Shown: in pieces, positions 37,440 through 50,299 of the stretch | Numbering within the stretch: the stretch's first letter is position 1 | How the letters are laid out: each line of letters starts with the position of its first letter | Source: Episyrphus balteatus | Lineage: Eukaryota > Arthropoda > Insecta > Diptera > Syrphidae | Assembly (NCBI RefSeq): GCF_945859705.1 | Contig: NC_079136.1 | Location: forward strand, 117,363,028 to 117,427,027 | Reading direction: 5' to 3' | DNA length: 64,000 bases | Program-made: the position numbers and the translations under genes | Notes under the pieces: model-generated | What the model was told of the DNA's origin: nothing | The model's database searches: none | The model's input: only the letters and a program-made list of their open reading frames with translations

Positions 37440-39130
37440 TAAGAATTTTTTAAAGTTAACTACATAGGTATGTCGAAATTTCAAACTGAGATTACGGTAC
37501 TTCCTACACTGGTCATTGGCAACAGATCTCCACAGGTGTTTTGAGGTATTTTTCAAGTTTTTCAATTTAAGATTGTGTAACTTGTAGAGCACTTACCGTT
37601 ATATGTGATATATCAAATGAAATGTAATAATATCAGCATACCTATTAAAATGTTTATGTGCTCTGGATCAAAAGATATAACGTATTTAGAAAAATAACAT
37701 CTTTTTACCGTTATCTCAGGATATTGAATATGAAATCAATTGAAATTTTGCACAATTATAGGTAGTTTATTTAAAAATTATAGTTTGGTTAATAACCTAT
37801 TTACAGTATAAATTTCATTCATCTATCTATTAAACATCAGAAAATAAGTTAAAAAAAAAAAAAAACAAATTTCATTCAAGGTTTCGTTGAGCTATTTTTG
37901 TATGGAAATTTTCATTTCTTGGGTGTGTGCAGATTTTTGGAGATTTTGGAAATGCTGGGATACAAAATTTTCTTAGGGATTATGTCCATTGACTCTCTTT
38001 CCCCATTTTTTTTTTTAACTTAAACTTTGTGGAAATTTCAATCGGGATTTGATTTTTTTGAGCAAGTGTATGTCTCCAAGAATGTGTTTTGCCACGAAAT
38101 CTCCAAATTCTTAATGCTCAGGTGCGTGTAAAATAGGGTGTGTCAAAGTGGTTAACTATGGAATTTTCAAATGTAATAGCTTTCAAAAGTTACATTGCTT
38201 ATCAAAATTAAATCCTGCATTTACGATTTTCATTTTAATTAATATCTTTGGCTCGCTCAAAACATAGGAAGAAATCGAGTAAATTTGGATTTTGCATTTA
38301 TTTTTTTTTTAAATGGCGCTGTTTGGATACACAAAAAATATATTAAATAATTTAAGACTTTCTCATGAAAGATAATTCCAAGAAAAAAACTTTTAGATAA
38401 GCTTATATTTGTTGAAATTGAACACTAAGTAAAGAAGCTGCGAAATAATAAGAGAAGGAAAAGAAAATCATTTTTTCATATAAAATCGTTTTTAATTTTT
38501 CTTAACAACTTCAACCGATTTGAGCGAGCGAAAGACGGACGATAATATAATTTTTGTTTACATATTTTTAAACCTCAGACCCTAATACAAATTCTAACCA
38601 CTATTACATTGCAAAATTAGAGTACCTTTTTCGGCCATACAAAAGTGACACACCCTAGTGTAGGTACAAACACTGAATTTAAAAATCAAAAAGTGAATCA
38701 TGCGATTTTTTTTTTAAATTTAAAGCTGAGTCATACTTGAAATAAAAGAGCATAAAGGCTTTTTTTCATAAGATCACTTAAGAAACCATTTAAAAAACAG
38801 AATCATATATGGAGCGTAAGATGTTTATTGTTTAAGGATCTATTTAGTTTTCTGTCTGATGCATGCACGTCTTAATAATTCTCAAATAATGAATTCTTAA
38901 TCTTCTTCACGATTACCTACGACAATCATGATCTTGGATGAGATTACAACTCTCTAAATTATGTCTTCACATATGAAGTTTGTCGAGTTGACCTAAGAAA
39001 CGTCAACCGCAAGTTAGAAATTTTTATTTACATTCAAACTAATTTCAATCTACTCCAGGTCATCGATCTTTTAATATTATTTTTCTTCATTTTACTATAA
39101 AAAAAAGTACGCATACACCACAGTGACCAT
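37440..39130 (+). repeat. second copy of the 26.7-28.5 kb repeat family, incomplete
   Basis: Bases 37465-37740 match 27385-27660 in the same order: TCGAAATTTCAAACTGAGAT, TACGGTACTTCC, GGCAACAGATC, then GTGTGATATATCAAATGAAA-like sequence, and TTTTTACCGTTAT. At 39105-39130 the phrase GTACGCATACACCACAGTGA recalls the arm of the 26.7-28.5 kb element. Between them 37.9-39.0 kb shows no clear match, so the copy is either diverged or interrupted. Confidence 0.5.
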
Positions 39131-40550
39131 TTTTTTATTGTTTTAAAATAATTTAATTCCAGCTTTAATTTACTCGAAAATAATAATATTTTCGATCACA
39201 AACGACATACATAGGTACATATACAATTCTAAGTAAAAAAAATCCTAGCTACGTGTTTGTAAGCTAGCTTTTTGAAGCCTTAGCACATTCTTATCGTATT
39301 TTCCTCATTCCGTAATAGCTATTATAGAGAAATTTCATAAAACAAAATTTTATATCACAAAACTAATAAATGTTTTCCAACTAAACTACCATACCCACAT
39401 AACTCCTTTTCACTCAAGACTCAAGGAACCTAAGACAATTCAATATCCAATATCATTCCCTCTTCAGACAGAATATACATAAAAAGGAATTTCAATTTAA
39501 TAGCTAATGGATGATGACAAAAAAAAAAAAACGAAGCCAAAAAAAATAAAATAAAAATGTTGTTCATTATCCTTCCTGGCGCCAGTATCATAATTCATTT
39601 TTCCATATAATACACAAAGTCAAAGTCTCACACAAACTTCCTTACCTACATACCTACCACTTGTGTATCCTTTTATTGATTAAGACAGAGAAAAGAGATG
39701 ATGCTTAAAATATTTTCCTTTATAGAAAGTGGTTCAATCGAAAGAATGTTAACGCTTTAACCCTCCTACTAAACCGCCCCTCCCCCGCCTTAAACGTTTA
39801 GTTGTCCCCCGGTGATATTAGTTGATAATATGGTCCAGGATTATTGGCGCCATTGGCTCCTGTGTGAGTGTATGTATCCTCTCTCTGGTCTCGAATGATT
39901 TAACAAAATTATTTTGGCCTTTCATAATTATTATTATCCTTTATTTTATTTTTTTTTTTTGTGTTTGCTATTTCCTTTTCTTTGTTGTGTTGTGTGCGTT
40001 TGTGTGTGTGTTGATAGATATTTTGTATTTTGTATGCTATAATGAACCCAAGTTTCTTAATGGGATTTTAATTACTATGACAATGTATATATTTTCCTCT
40101 CACTCTCTTTCTCTCTCTGTCTTTGTATTTATCTATCTTTCTATCTATTTATGAAAAAGGATAACGCATCCTTTCATTATATATCTTTTATTCAACGATA
40201 TGGAAATAGCTTTGAATGGTTATAGAGTTCCTATAGCTCTGGTATATGTGTATTAGTATATGGAAAGATGAAATTAATATTCGACAGTTTAATGTATTCA
40301 AACATCTTTAGCATGTGACCTGGCCACTGATTTAATGATAGAATAATTTTGGACGAAGCTTACGTTATCTTTTGGATAATAAGCAATTCCAGGCATTGTC
40401 CTTGTGTCCACAAAATAAATAACAGCTGTGTGTGTGTGTTTGCATTTGGTGATAATGGCAAGATTGGCAAATAGAAAGCAGTTTAAAGATTTTGAGGATT
40501 TAAAAAGTCAGAGACGAGAGCTAAAAGAAAAAAATAGAAAAGAGTGACAA
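39131..40550. other. non-coding stretch
   Basis: No gene is supported. It contains a C-rich run near 39770-39810, short GT runs near 40000 and 40425, and a TCTC/TCTA-type run near 40095-40150. The open frame at 39822-40154 is Phe/Cys/Ile/Leu-rich and derives from these low-complexity tracts. Confidence 0.4.
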
Positions 40551-40589
40551 GTGATTAGATCAACAAAAATGGCAAGACCGACAGAAACG

Positions 40590-41050
40590 ACAATACCGAT
40601 AACACCCACAACACCCACAACACCGACAACACCGACAACACCGAGAGCACCCAGGTACCCACAACACCCACAACACCAACAACACCCACAACACCGAGAA
40701 CACCGAAAACTCCGAGAACCCACAACACCGACAACACCCAGACACCGACAACACCGACAACACCGCCAACACCGACAACACCGCCAACACCGACACCACC
40801 GACTACACCGACAACACCCACAACACCGACAACACTAACAACACTGACCACACCGACACCCAAAAGATCGACAAGTTCGACAATACCGACAACACCGACT
40901 AGATTGACAAGATCGGCAAGAGCACTAAGAGCGACAATACTGACAAAAGTGATAAAAGCGACAAGACTGATAAAAGCGACAGTAGTAACAAGGTCTACAA
41001 GAGTGACAAAATCGACAAAAGTAACAAGAGCAACAAACGCATCGATGAAA
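40590..41050. repeat. minisatellite built on CCGACAACA, open on both strands
   Basis: A 9-bp unit (ACACCGACA / ACCGACAAC variants) fills 40590-40860. It then decays into a looser 12- to 21-bp pattern of GACAAGAGTGA and AAAGCGACAA type to about 41050. The + strand reads Thr-Thr-Pro and then His-Arg-Gln repeats. The - strand reads a Val/Gly-rich frame of 173 codons from 41076 to 40555. Both are a mechanical result of a stop-free 9-bp repeat; no splice or start signals support a protein. The GC content is much higher than the surroundings. Confidence 0.9.
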
Positions 41051-41059
41051 GTCACACAA

Positions 41060-42080
41060 AGAATTTTGAACCCCAAATTCTAACCTCTTTTTTTGGACTT
41101 ATTCCCTAAATCAACACCATTTCAATGGTTATTTAAAGAGTTGGATATCTTTTTTTTTTTGTGCAGGGGGAACAATTAAACCAAGCCAACACACACACAC
41201 TCGACCGTAATCCGGTTGTCTGAAAATATTTTCAAGCACAAAATATGCTAATTTTGCAGCTTTCTAGTTGAATCCTCTTTATAGAGTGCGGTGGTGCCTC
41301 AAAATTTATTTTAAGAACTCATCGTCCTTTACCCCGAAAGCAAAAAATTATTCCATTTCATCAATATCTCTCGCAAAAGTCTACACGAGCATTTATATGA
41401 AATACGAGTATATCCCAACGCGCAATAAGGGGGTTGTTATTGTTTAGAAAGACTCCAAGTTTTGTTTACTGAGTGCTCAGCAGGGTGTTAATGGATTTTG
41501 TGGAAATTTTGTTTTATAGAGTCTGGATATACCTTTTCTAACATATAGGGGATAATATCCCCCATATCTATAGATACCCTAGATGTGTGTAGTATAGACT
41601 TTTGGCAGTGTCTAGCCTTATTCAAGGATTCGAATTAATGAATCAACATTCAAGTTCTCTGTGCATTAGGCCATTAGAGGGTTTATTTTTGTTTTAAACC
41701 ATTTACTCACATATACGTTTCTATGCTAACCCCATGGTGTGATGATGATGATGGTGGTGTTTATAGGTTTTTCGAGTGATATTGTAGCTGGTGGAGGATA
41801 CTCAAACGAATGAATGAAACGGTAAATAATTTTCTACCACAATCATTGGTAGTGGCGGGTATAAATACCCTTTCAAAATTCATGGGATTTCTAATTATTA
41901 TATTTGGGTTTATTTGCAGTGAAAGGAAATTTTTTTGGCGAAAGATATCCTTTTGTGAAGAATCACTTATGGAAAGAGCATGTAAGTGGGAAATGCACCA
42001 GCACTACACACTTAAAATATGAGTATAATGGTAGTGGGTGTAAATTGAACCTCATGAGTTGAGTAGGATTAAAACATAAT
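41060..42080. other. non-coding stretch next to the hexanucleotide tract
   Basis: Mostly unique sequence, less homopolymer-rich than average. A short T run lies near 41151 and an ACACACAC run near 41190. One exon-like segment is noted separately at 41920-41981. Confidence 0.4.
41920..41981 (+). other. exon-like segment with strong splice sites, uncertain
   Basis: A 62-bp segment lies between GGTTTATTTGCAG and GTAAGTGGG, both good matches to splice consensus. Two of the three frames are open. One reads KGNFFGERYPFVKNHLWKEH, which is not obviously low complexity. I do not recognise it, no neighbouring exon is identified, and cryptic splice pairs are common in such sequence. Confidence 0.2.
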
Positions 42081-43662
42081 AATTGTAATTGTAATTGTAA
42101 TTGTAATTGTAATTGTAATTGTAATTGTAATTGTAATTGTAATTGTAATTGTAATTGTAATTGTAATTGTAATTGTAATTGTAATTGTAATTGTAATTGT
42201 AATTGTAATTGTAATTGTAATTGTAATTGTAATTGTAATTGTAATTGTAATTGTAATTGTAATTGTAATTGTAATTGTAATTGTAATTGTAATTGTAATT
42301 GTAATTGTAATTGTAATTGTAATTGTAATTGTAATTGTAATTGTAATTGTAATTGTAATTGTAATTGTAATTGTAATTGTAATTGTAATTGTAATTGTAA
42401 TTGTAATTGTAATTGTAATTGTAATTGTAATTGTAATTGTAATTGTAATTGTAATTGTAATTGTAATTGTAATTGTAATTGTAATTGTAATTGTAATTGT
42501 AATTGTAATTGTAATTGTAATTGTAATTGTAATTGTAATTGTAATTGTAATTGTAATTGTAATTGTAATTGTAATTGTAATTGTAATTGTAATTGTAATT
42601 GTAATTGTAATTGTAATTGTAATTGTAATTGTAATTGTAATTGTAATTGTAATTGTAATTGTAATTGTAATTGTAATTGTAATTGTAATTGTAATTGTAA
42701 TTGTAATTGTAATTGTAATTGTAATTGTAATTGTAATTGTAATTGTAATTGTAATTGTAATTGTAATTGTAATTGTAATTGTAATTGTAATTGTAATTGT
42801 AATTGTAATTGTAATTGTAATTGTAATTGTAATTGTAATTGTAATTGTAATTGTAATTGTAATTGTAATTGTAATTGTAATTGTAATTGTAATTGTAATT
42901 GTAATTGTAATTGTAATTGTAATTGTAATTGTAATTGTAATTGTAATTGTAATTGTAATTGTAATTGTAATTGTAATTGTAATTGTAATTGTAATTGTAA
43001 TTGTAATTGTAATTGTAATTGTAATTGTAATTGTAATTGTAATTGTAATTGTAATTGTAATTGTAATTGTAATTGTAATTGTAATTGTAATTGTAATTGT
43101 AATTGTAATTGTAATTGTAATTGTAATTGTAATTGTAATTGTAATTGTAATTGTAATTGTAATTGTAATTGTAATTGTAATTGTAATTGTAATTGTAATT
43201 GTAATTGTAATTGTAATTGTAATTGTAATTGTAATTGTAATTGTAATTGTAATTGTAATTGTAATTGTAATTGTAATTGTAATTGTAATTGTAATTGTAA
43301 TTGTAATTGTAATTGTAATTGTAATTGTAATTGTAATTGTAATTGTAATTGTAATTGTAATTGTAATTGTAATTGTAATTGTAATTGTAATTGTAATTGT
43401 AATTGTAATTGTAATTGTAATTGTAATTGTAATTGTAATTGTAATTGTAATTGTAATTGTAATTGTAATTGTAATTGTAATTGTAATTGTAATTGTAATT
43501 GTAATTGTAATTGTAATTGTAATTGTAATTGTAATTGTAATTGTAATTGTAATTGTAATTGTAATTGTAATTGTAATTGTAATTGTAATTGTAATTGTAA
43601 TTGTAATTGTAATTGTAATTGTAATTGTAATTGTAATTGTAATTGTAATTGTAATTGTAATT
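42081..43662. repeat. pure (AATTGT)n hexanucleotide tract, about 264 units
   Basis: The unit AATTGT repeats without a single visible interruption from 42081 to 43662, 1,582 bp. It is flanked by AAAACATAAT on the left and TTTTAATAGTAGC on the right. Only the last copy departs from the unit (AATTTT). The tract has no coding frame of interest. It is not the TTAGG insect telomere repeat. Confidence 0.98.
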
Positions 43663-46600
43663 TTAATAGTAGCTACACACAGTTTTTTATGAAGGTCCGT
43701 AAAGGTATAATATTTCTACTGCGGCAAGTACTGCACAGTTCAAGCAACTTAGTTTCGAATATTCCTTAAAATTGTAAAAGACAAAAACAAAAATGAATTT
43801 GAAAAAAAAACGCCACGACTGATGACTTTACATTCCTCTTTAAAATGGCTATTTATTTAAAACAACATCACAGTTAGTGGTTAAGACCATCCCAAAAGTT
43901 GAAAGTAAAATATAAATTACGACAGGGCTAACTTTTCAATTGTATACTTAAGCTAATTCAGCCGGGTCCGTTAGTAAATAAAAAATAAAATAAAGATATT
44001 CTCCTTTTCTTTGTGGTTTTTGTGATATTTTATTGTTTCGGGAGCATCTCCGTCGTAAATTTCTTCTTTTTTTTAAGGACAATCGTGGTAACTAAGGTTA
44101 AATGACTTTATAATGTGTTTATATTTTATTTTTCGTCCTTTTAGTTATGTGTTTTTTTTTTCTTGTGAAAAAAAGGAACTCATAAAAAGTTTAATGATTA
44201 AACAATGAGTTGATCCCAAGTAATAAATTTTGAAGAACAAAACAAAAAGTCAATAAAGTCTATTAAAAAAGAAAAAATTAAAACAGTTTCCGGGCGTTAA
44301 AAAGTTTCAATTTTATTTTTAAATTCATTTTTTAGTTTCTGTTTCAACTGCGGTCGTTTTTAATGTTTTATAATGCTATTTGCAAAAATATAATAAATAT
44401 TTTGTGTCACGACTACTGTATGAAAAGACCTAGCGACTTACAGCTTTTATGTAATTTTTGCAAAAATGGTCGAACCAACAAATTTTCTTATCCGTTTCCT
44501 TAAAATTTTTAATGCTTTTTTCTAGTTACTTTTTAACTTAAATCTGCAAATATTTAAATCTCAAAAATCTTAACGAATGTTTTATTCTTCTAAACCGGAA
44601 TAATTTCGTATTTCAATTTTTTTTTTTTTTTCACTTTATTTTTCCTTCTACCAAAAATGTACAATAACATTACTGAATATCTTGACGAAATGTTATAATA
44701 AACATTATAGACAGTTATTTTTTTTTTTTAAATGTTGAACTTTTATAAATTGTGTCTTTGTGATTTTTTCGTTAAATTCTTAACAAAGTTCCTACTGTTT
44801 TTTTTTTTTCCAAACTTCCTATTAGTTTCTGCATTAATATATATATATTGTTACTCTGTTAAAGCCACAGAATCATCAGGAAAACCATTAAATTAAAGAA
44901 GTCTGGCCAACAAAAACTTAACGAATTTTTTTTTTGTTTCTTGCAAATATCGACTTATGATGAGAATTCCTATAAGTTGCTTTTAAGATCACCAATAATC
45001 CCATTAATTTAGAAAAGTTAATACAAAAAAAAAAAAACTTAACGAAGATTTTTTTTTACTAATTTTTTTTGCAAATTTTGTATAGTAAATTATATTAAAT
45101 AGACAGGCATCGATATTAGTTTGATTCATTATATTCCCATCAATTAGCTAGTTGCTGAGTTTTTTCGTTAAGCATACTTCTCGCCAAAAACATCTTCAAA
45201 ATTAAAGTTTTGCTATTAAATCTTCCTGTTTACTTAAGAACTTCCTCAATGAAACATTTCAATTTATGTAACCTATAGCAAACACATAAATCTACCCATC
45301 CGAAACACACTCTCTCTCTCTCTCTCTCTTTCTCTTCTACAAACAGTTTTTCCATTACTTTTGCTGCAAGTGTAAAGGTTACATTTTTAGCAACCAGATC
45401 ACGTGCATCTTATATGTGTGTTTTCTTCTCTCCAGCACCTCTTAAGAGTCACCAAGGGATTTGTGCATCTACCAGGATAGATGGATATCCTCTCTCTTTC
45501 TCTATAGTCTAACACTAGCTCGTTTCTAGCCTCATAAAACTTTAAAAGTGTTAACTCTTGAAATGAAATCACGGAATTCTTTTTGGCAGAAAAAAAAATC
45601 AACAAAAAAAAAAACTCTTCAACAATTTAAAGCTCTTTTTCTCTCTTTCTACTCCAACAAAAACCCTTCTTTCTTTCTTTTTTTTATATAGTTCATGTCC
45701 AGTTAATTTCTAACTTCAACTATTCCAATGTTCGTGTTTTGAACAATTTTACGGCATGTTTCAAGCAAAGCAATGTGTCTTAATTATTGTCCTTCGTTAA
45801 GTTGCCTTTTGACTTCTTAATTAGCCAGTTAAGTAGAAAAAGAAAGGCAAGAAAAGGAAGAAACAAGAAAAGAAAAAACAGAGTATATAAAATAGTAAAA
45901 AATTAATCTAGAAATACTTTGTATGTGTTGATGGTGTTTATTGTATAAGCTGTTGCATGCAACAGAATTGAAAAACAGGAAAAAATGGATAATTACTTCT
46001 TTGTACTGAGCAAGAAGGCATAACCACGTTGTTTAAGCCGGTAGAAATGTCTGTTGGTTTGATTAGTTTTGTTTGATTCAAAGAAGAACATAAATTATTT
46101 TCACACAGAACTGAAATTAGCAAATTAAAAATCAATTTATATTTTTTAGCTCGTGAGTCCTGGAACAAAAAGGACATCACCCCCCAATCCAAATATTCAC
46201 ATTCTGTTCTATATTCATTTTCTTTCCTGGCAAAAAGGGATTTCTACAAAGTTCGAAGCAGAGTTCAATGTTAAATAAATATTCGATTTTATGCTAAATT
46301 CATTTTTCAATTATAAAGAGATATTCAATTAAGGATTCTTTTCAGTCAGGACGATGAGTTTTTATGTCATTTTTCTTCCCTGTTTGACTTTGAAAAACAC
46401 AAAAACCCAATAAAAAAAAAGATAAGAAATTCAACAGCAAAACGGCAAAATTTTATCAATATTTGCACAAGATTTTTTTTTTGATTTTTTTTTTTTCTTA
46501 AATCACTGCAGGCATATTTGTATATATGTATACCTTTGGCAGGATACTTTTGTATCTGCAATCATCTCTCTTTTTTACTATATCACAATGTATATACACC

Positions 46601-47055
46601 TGCCAGGTGCATTGGTTCTTTTTTCATAAAATATTTGTACCGAATTGATGGAAAAAATATTAATTGTTTTTCTTCGATTGGAATTTATAATTACTGTTGT
46701 GAATTGTGATAGGAATGAGAAATAAAAAGAAACAAAGAGATGACTTTAACAGAAATAAGAAGATACTGGTGGTGAAATTGAATAAATTAATTACCAGGAA
46801 ATGAGCGACGCAGAAAATCTATTTTTATTCTTGGAATCGGGAAAAACTATGTTTTTAGCTCTTGTTGGATGTGATTGTGATTGAATGGAACCTTAAGGTA
46901 TTTTTATATCAATGATATTTATTTTAACACAAGAGTATTTTTTACCTTTGTAGAAGGAATTCTTTAAAAGACAGTCAGACATCTTGTTAATATCATTGAT
47001 GCAGTTTTTGTTCAAGATTAATGCCAAAATAAACTGTACAACTTATGGATATGGA
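43663..47055. other. non-coding stretch
   Basis: No gene is supported. A TC microsatellite lies at about 45309-45331. The bases CAGCCGGGTCCGTTAG near 43959 resemble a common insect repeat phrase. Many T runs of 9-15 occur. The open frames listed by length alone have no recognisable domains. Confidence 0.4.
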
Positions 47056-47130
47056 CTGAAGGTCTTCTTGGTTTGATTATGAACTCATATTTTTAATTTA
47101 AAACCAATTTCGAGACTTTGCACACAGGTA
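47056..47130 (-). repeat. fragment of the ~300-bp repeat, reverse orientation
   Basis: The phrases GAAGGTCTTCTTGGTTTGAT, GAACTCATATTTTTAATT and TTTCGAGACTTTGCACACAG match the 3' anchor part of the reversed repeat at 49205-49275. Only one fragment is visible. Confidence 0.5.
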
Positions 47131-47764
47131 AATTTTCCCAAATTCATGGCCAAAACTACAAAAAAAAAAAATTGCGATTTGTTGTTTTTTTTTAATGCCA
47201 AGTTGTTTACAAATAACATAAGCTTAGAATCTGATTGATCATGCGATGCAAATTGTAACTGTTTAATCAGTAGATGCTTTCAAAGTAGAACATTTTAATT
47301 TACGAGTGCAGTAGCAAGGTTGGTTTCTTATAAGAAGTAGTTTGCTTTGTTTTTTATTTAATTTTTTTTGGCGATTTTTAAAATAATTTAACATGGATTC
47401 TGTTGCTAGTATGCTAAAAAAAGATAATGACAAAGATAATGCAAAATTTTAAGTCTAAAGTAAATTTTCATGCTTTTTAAGATAATGTGTTTGAGCAGTA
47501 AAAACAAACAAATTTTTTTTCTTTGATAATGAAAATAAGCTTTTTGAATTCTTTAAAAGCTGTTCGTCTCGTGACATTACAGAAAAAATTAATTTTTTGG
47601 TACCAAAGGTTGAAATATTGAAATTTCGGAGCAAATAGAGAAAAATTTAACGGGTTTTGATTTTGCATATATGAACATAAAAGAAGATGGCTGCGTGCCT
47701 CCAGAAATAACAACACCTTCTTTAAACAAAATATAAATTGGTTGCAATATGAAATATCGTTACC

Positions 47765-48382
47765 ATGCCGAGCCTTGTTGGACGGCCTCAAATGGATTTT
47801 TCAGACCTAAGCGAACGGTCAAAGAGACGTAAAACAGAAGATTTACGTTCTAACTATAATGCCAAAGAATTAAGTTATGCTGCGCGATGCAACTGCGAGA
47901 AAAAGGGAAACTTGTTCATCAAATGTAATGAAAAATATAATATTTTCACGTGAAAAATATCAAAAGCTTTGAAAAAAAAATTGACCAGAAAATTATTCCA
48001 TATACAGCAGAAGAAGCACTTTCAATAGTTTTTGAAGGAAAATTAACTTAGTTTCATAATAACCATATGTATCCAAACTTAAGCCTCAATAAAATTCATT
48101 CATTCATTCATTCATTGGACAGCTCGGCGAAGAAGCCCAAGAATCACGAAACAAAGATATAAAGCGTTTCGAGAAAGTTTCCCAAGAAAATTTTCGAGGC
48201 AGCAAAATATGAAAGATGTGTTTCATAATCTCTTGGTCTCTTCAGACCCATTAATAAGTGGTTTGAGAAAACTAAATCCTAAAACAAAAAATGCGTTTTC
48301 CTCTGAAGTACTTCAGTTTCTAATAGAACCAGAGATCGAGCAAGCAGACTTAGTAACAGTTTCACAACTCACAAGTCATTGA
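47765..48382 (+). pseudogene. broken copy of a transposon-associated arthropod gene
   Basis: Four open segments in three frames read as one protein. Residues from 47765 include GRPQMDFSDLSERSKRRK followed by TEDLRSNY. A segment at 47980-48051 reads IPYTAEEALSIVFEGKLT. From 48117 comes LGEEAQESRNKDIKRF, then after another frameshift a segment containing NLLVSSDPLISGLRKLNP up to the stop at 48380-48382. I know this order from uncharacterised multi-copy proteins in many arthropod and cnidarian genomes, usually counted as transposon-related. At least three frame changes, and a missing middle of several hundred residues where an ATTC repeat (about 48097-48116) sits, make it non-functional. Family name and enzyme function are not known to me. 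Confidence 0.7.
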
Positions 48383-48790
48383 ATGATATACACACATACA
48401 AACTCACACTCATGTTTATTTATGTACATTGTTGTTATCTATGCCTACATTATTTATTTATTTATAATAACGACTATTCAACTGTGTTTTTTTTCAATCT
48501 ATTGAATGTATAAATATTGTATTATTAAATGTCAAATGAAAGAAACCCTATGGCGTAAAGTAAAAAAAAACGACTTTTTTTAATTTTTTGCTTCTTTTTT
48601 ATCAATTTTCGTGTAAATTTACTTAAAAATGGTGAATTTTATGAAAATTATCTTATTTTGATATAATCATGGAATTATAAATTGAATAAACACAAAAAAT
48701 AATTTTGGCCATGTTTTTGGGAAAATTTACCTGTGTGCTTTTATCAAAAGATATCGATTCTTAAATTTAAGAAAATTAATGTAAAAAAAA
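48383..48790. other. non-coding stretch after the pseudogene
   Basis: A/T-rich sequence without a supported gene. It includes ACACACATACA and TTTATTTATTTAT-like low complexity near 48390-48470. Confidence 0.35.
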
Positions 48791-49290
48791 TTATTTGGTT
48801 TGAAATATCTCAGGAACCATGGCTCCAAGAAACTTTTAGTTTTCAGTTATGAATGGAGGTCCAAGCAGACCATTCTTTTGAGGTCTCACTCGATGGATTT
48901 GGAGAAAATTTTTAAAATTGTATGTGTATTTTTGGCAAGGGGTCCAATTTTTATTAAAAAAATGTTTCGTTTGAAATATTTCAGGAACCAGACCTACCTA
49001 TAAGAAACTTTTAGTTTTCAGTTATGAATTGAGATCAAGCAGACCATTCTTTTGAGGTCTCACTCGATGGATTTGGAGAAAATTTTTAAAATTGTATTTT
49101 TTTTGTTGTTGCGAGTGGTCCAAGAGGTACCCGTAACAAACATACAATTTTAACAAATTTTCGAAGATTAAAAAAAAAATTGAATCCTAATTTTTCGCCT
49201 GAATGAATTGGTCGATTGACTATGAAGTCATACCTTTAATTCAAAACCAAATTTCGAGACTTTGGTCAAAAGCTATTGGCTTCGAAAAAT
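48791..49290 (-). repeat. ~300-bp repeat family, reversed, with a 175-bp period
   Basis: The phrases AGAAACTTTTAGTTTTCAG, TTTTGAGGTCTCACTCGATG and GATTTGGAGAAAATTTTTAA occur twice (about 48825-48922 and 49000-49097), a period near 175 bp. AAAGCTATTGGCTTCGAAAA at 49267 is the other anchor. These are reverse complements of the core of arrays 1 and 2. The shorter period means half-length units amplified here. Confidence 0.75.
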
Positions 49291-50266
49291 GTAGGAAAAA
49301 GAATGAAAAAATATCTTAGCAATTTCATTGCCAATTCACTTTAAACATGTTGATCTATAACAATTTTTATTTTTACACTTTTTGTTTTTATAACTCTGTG
49401 GTTTTCATTTTCTAACTTTCTTTTGGTTTCTCGCTACGACGACCTTCCAAAAAAAAAACACTAGAACATAAAGTCCCAAACCATTAACTATGCTATTGAA
49501 AAATCCACTATTAATTTAACGCGTTCTTTTAATAGCTCTTGAAGTTATCGTGATAAAACGGTGTTTGCCACCGACATCATTCTTCAATTAAAATAAATCA
49601 CTCGAAAACTGTTATTCAATCTTTTTTATAATAATGCTTTTACCAATTCAAACAAATTAGTTTCTTCCAGATAGAGATTATCGAATCGGCACAAAACACA
49701 CACACAAGAAAAAAAAAAAACTAACTTTGTTGAAAATTGTTCACAAATTACTACCAAACACGAAACATTATTGCCAATAAAAATATATAAGATAGGTAGA
49801 AAGTCTATCCATAACCAACTTCAAACCTATCCCTTTTCAGTTCATCTCTCATTCCTTCCCTCGAAAAATGTTAACAAAAAAAAACAGAAAAACCATAAAC
49901 CAATAAACCAAAACGGAAGAATGACAATTCCTTTTCAATAAGCAAACATGTTTCTTTTGCTCGTTCCGTAAATTTTTGTCTGTCTATCAGATCGCAATAA
50001 ATTCTCATTCAATATATAGCCCAGCATCTGTTTGGAGGCACGCACAGCACACAGCACAGGCTTCCTTATAGATATTCCTTCTTCTTAGAGCCAGCAGCTT
50101 GCTTACTAAACTACCATCCCCAATCCGTGCTCTTTTGCCCCTCTCGAAAATAACACCTAGCTATTTTGGATTCCGAAGAAGAAGAAAAAGTGAAGTGGCT
50201 TTGAGGCATCTTCTTGTGAAATTTGTGGGCGTTATAAGGGCATAACAATTTTTTTTTTTCTTTTGC

Positions 50267-50299
<33 letters not shown>

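Noticed and set aside
40551..41076. Threonine/proline-rich and valine/glycine-rich proteins
   Set aside because: Both are products of a stop-free 9-bp minisatellite; no gene signals.
42081..43662. Telomeric repeat
   Set aside because: The unit AATTGT is not a known insect telomere unit, and unique sequence continues on both sides.
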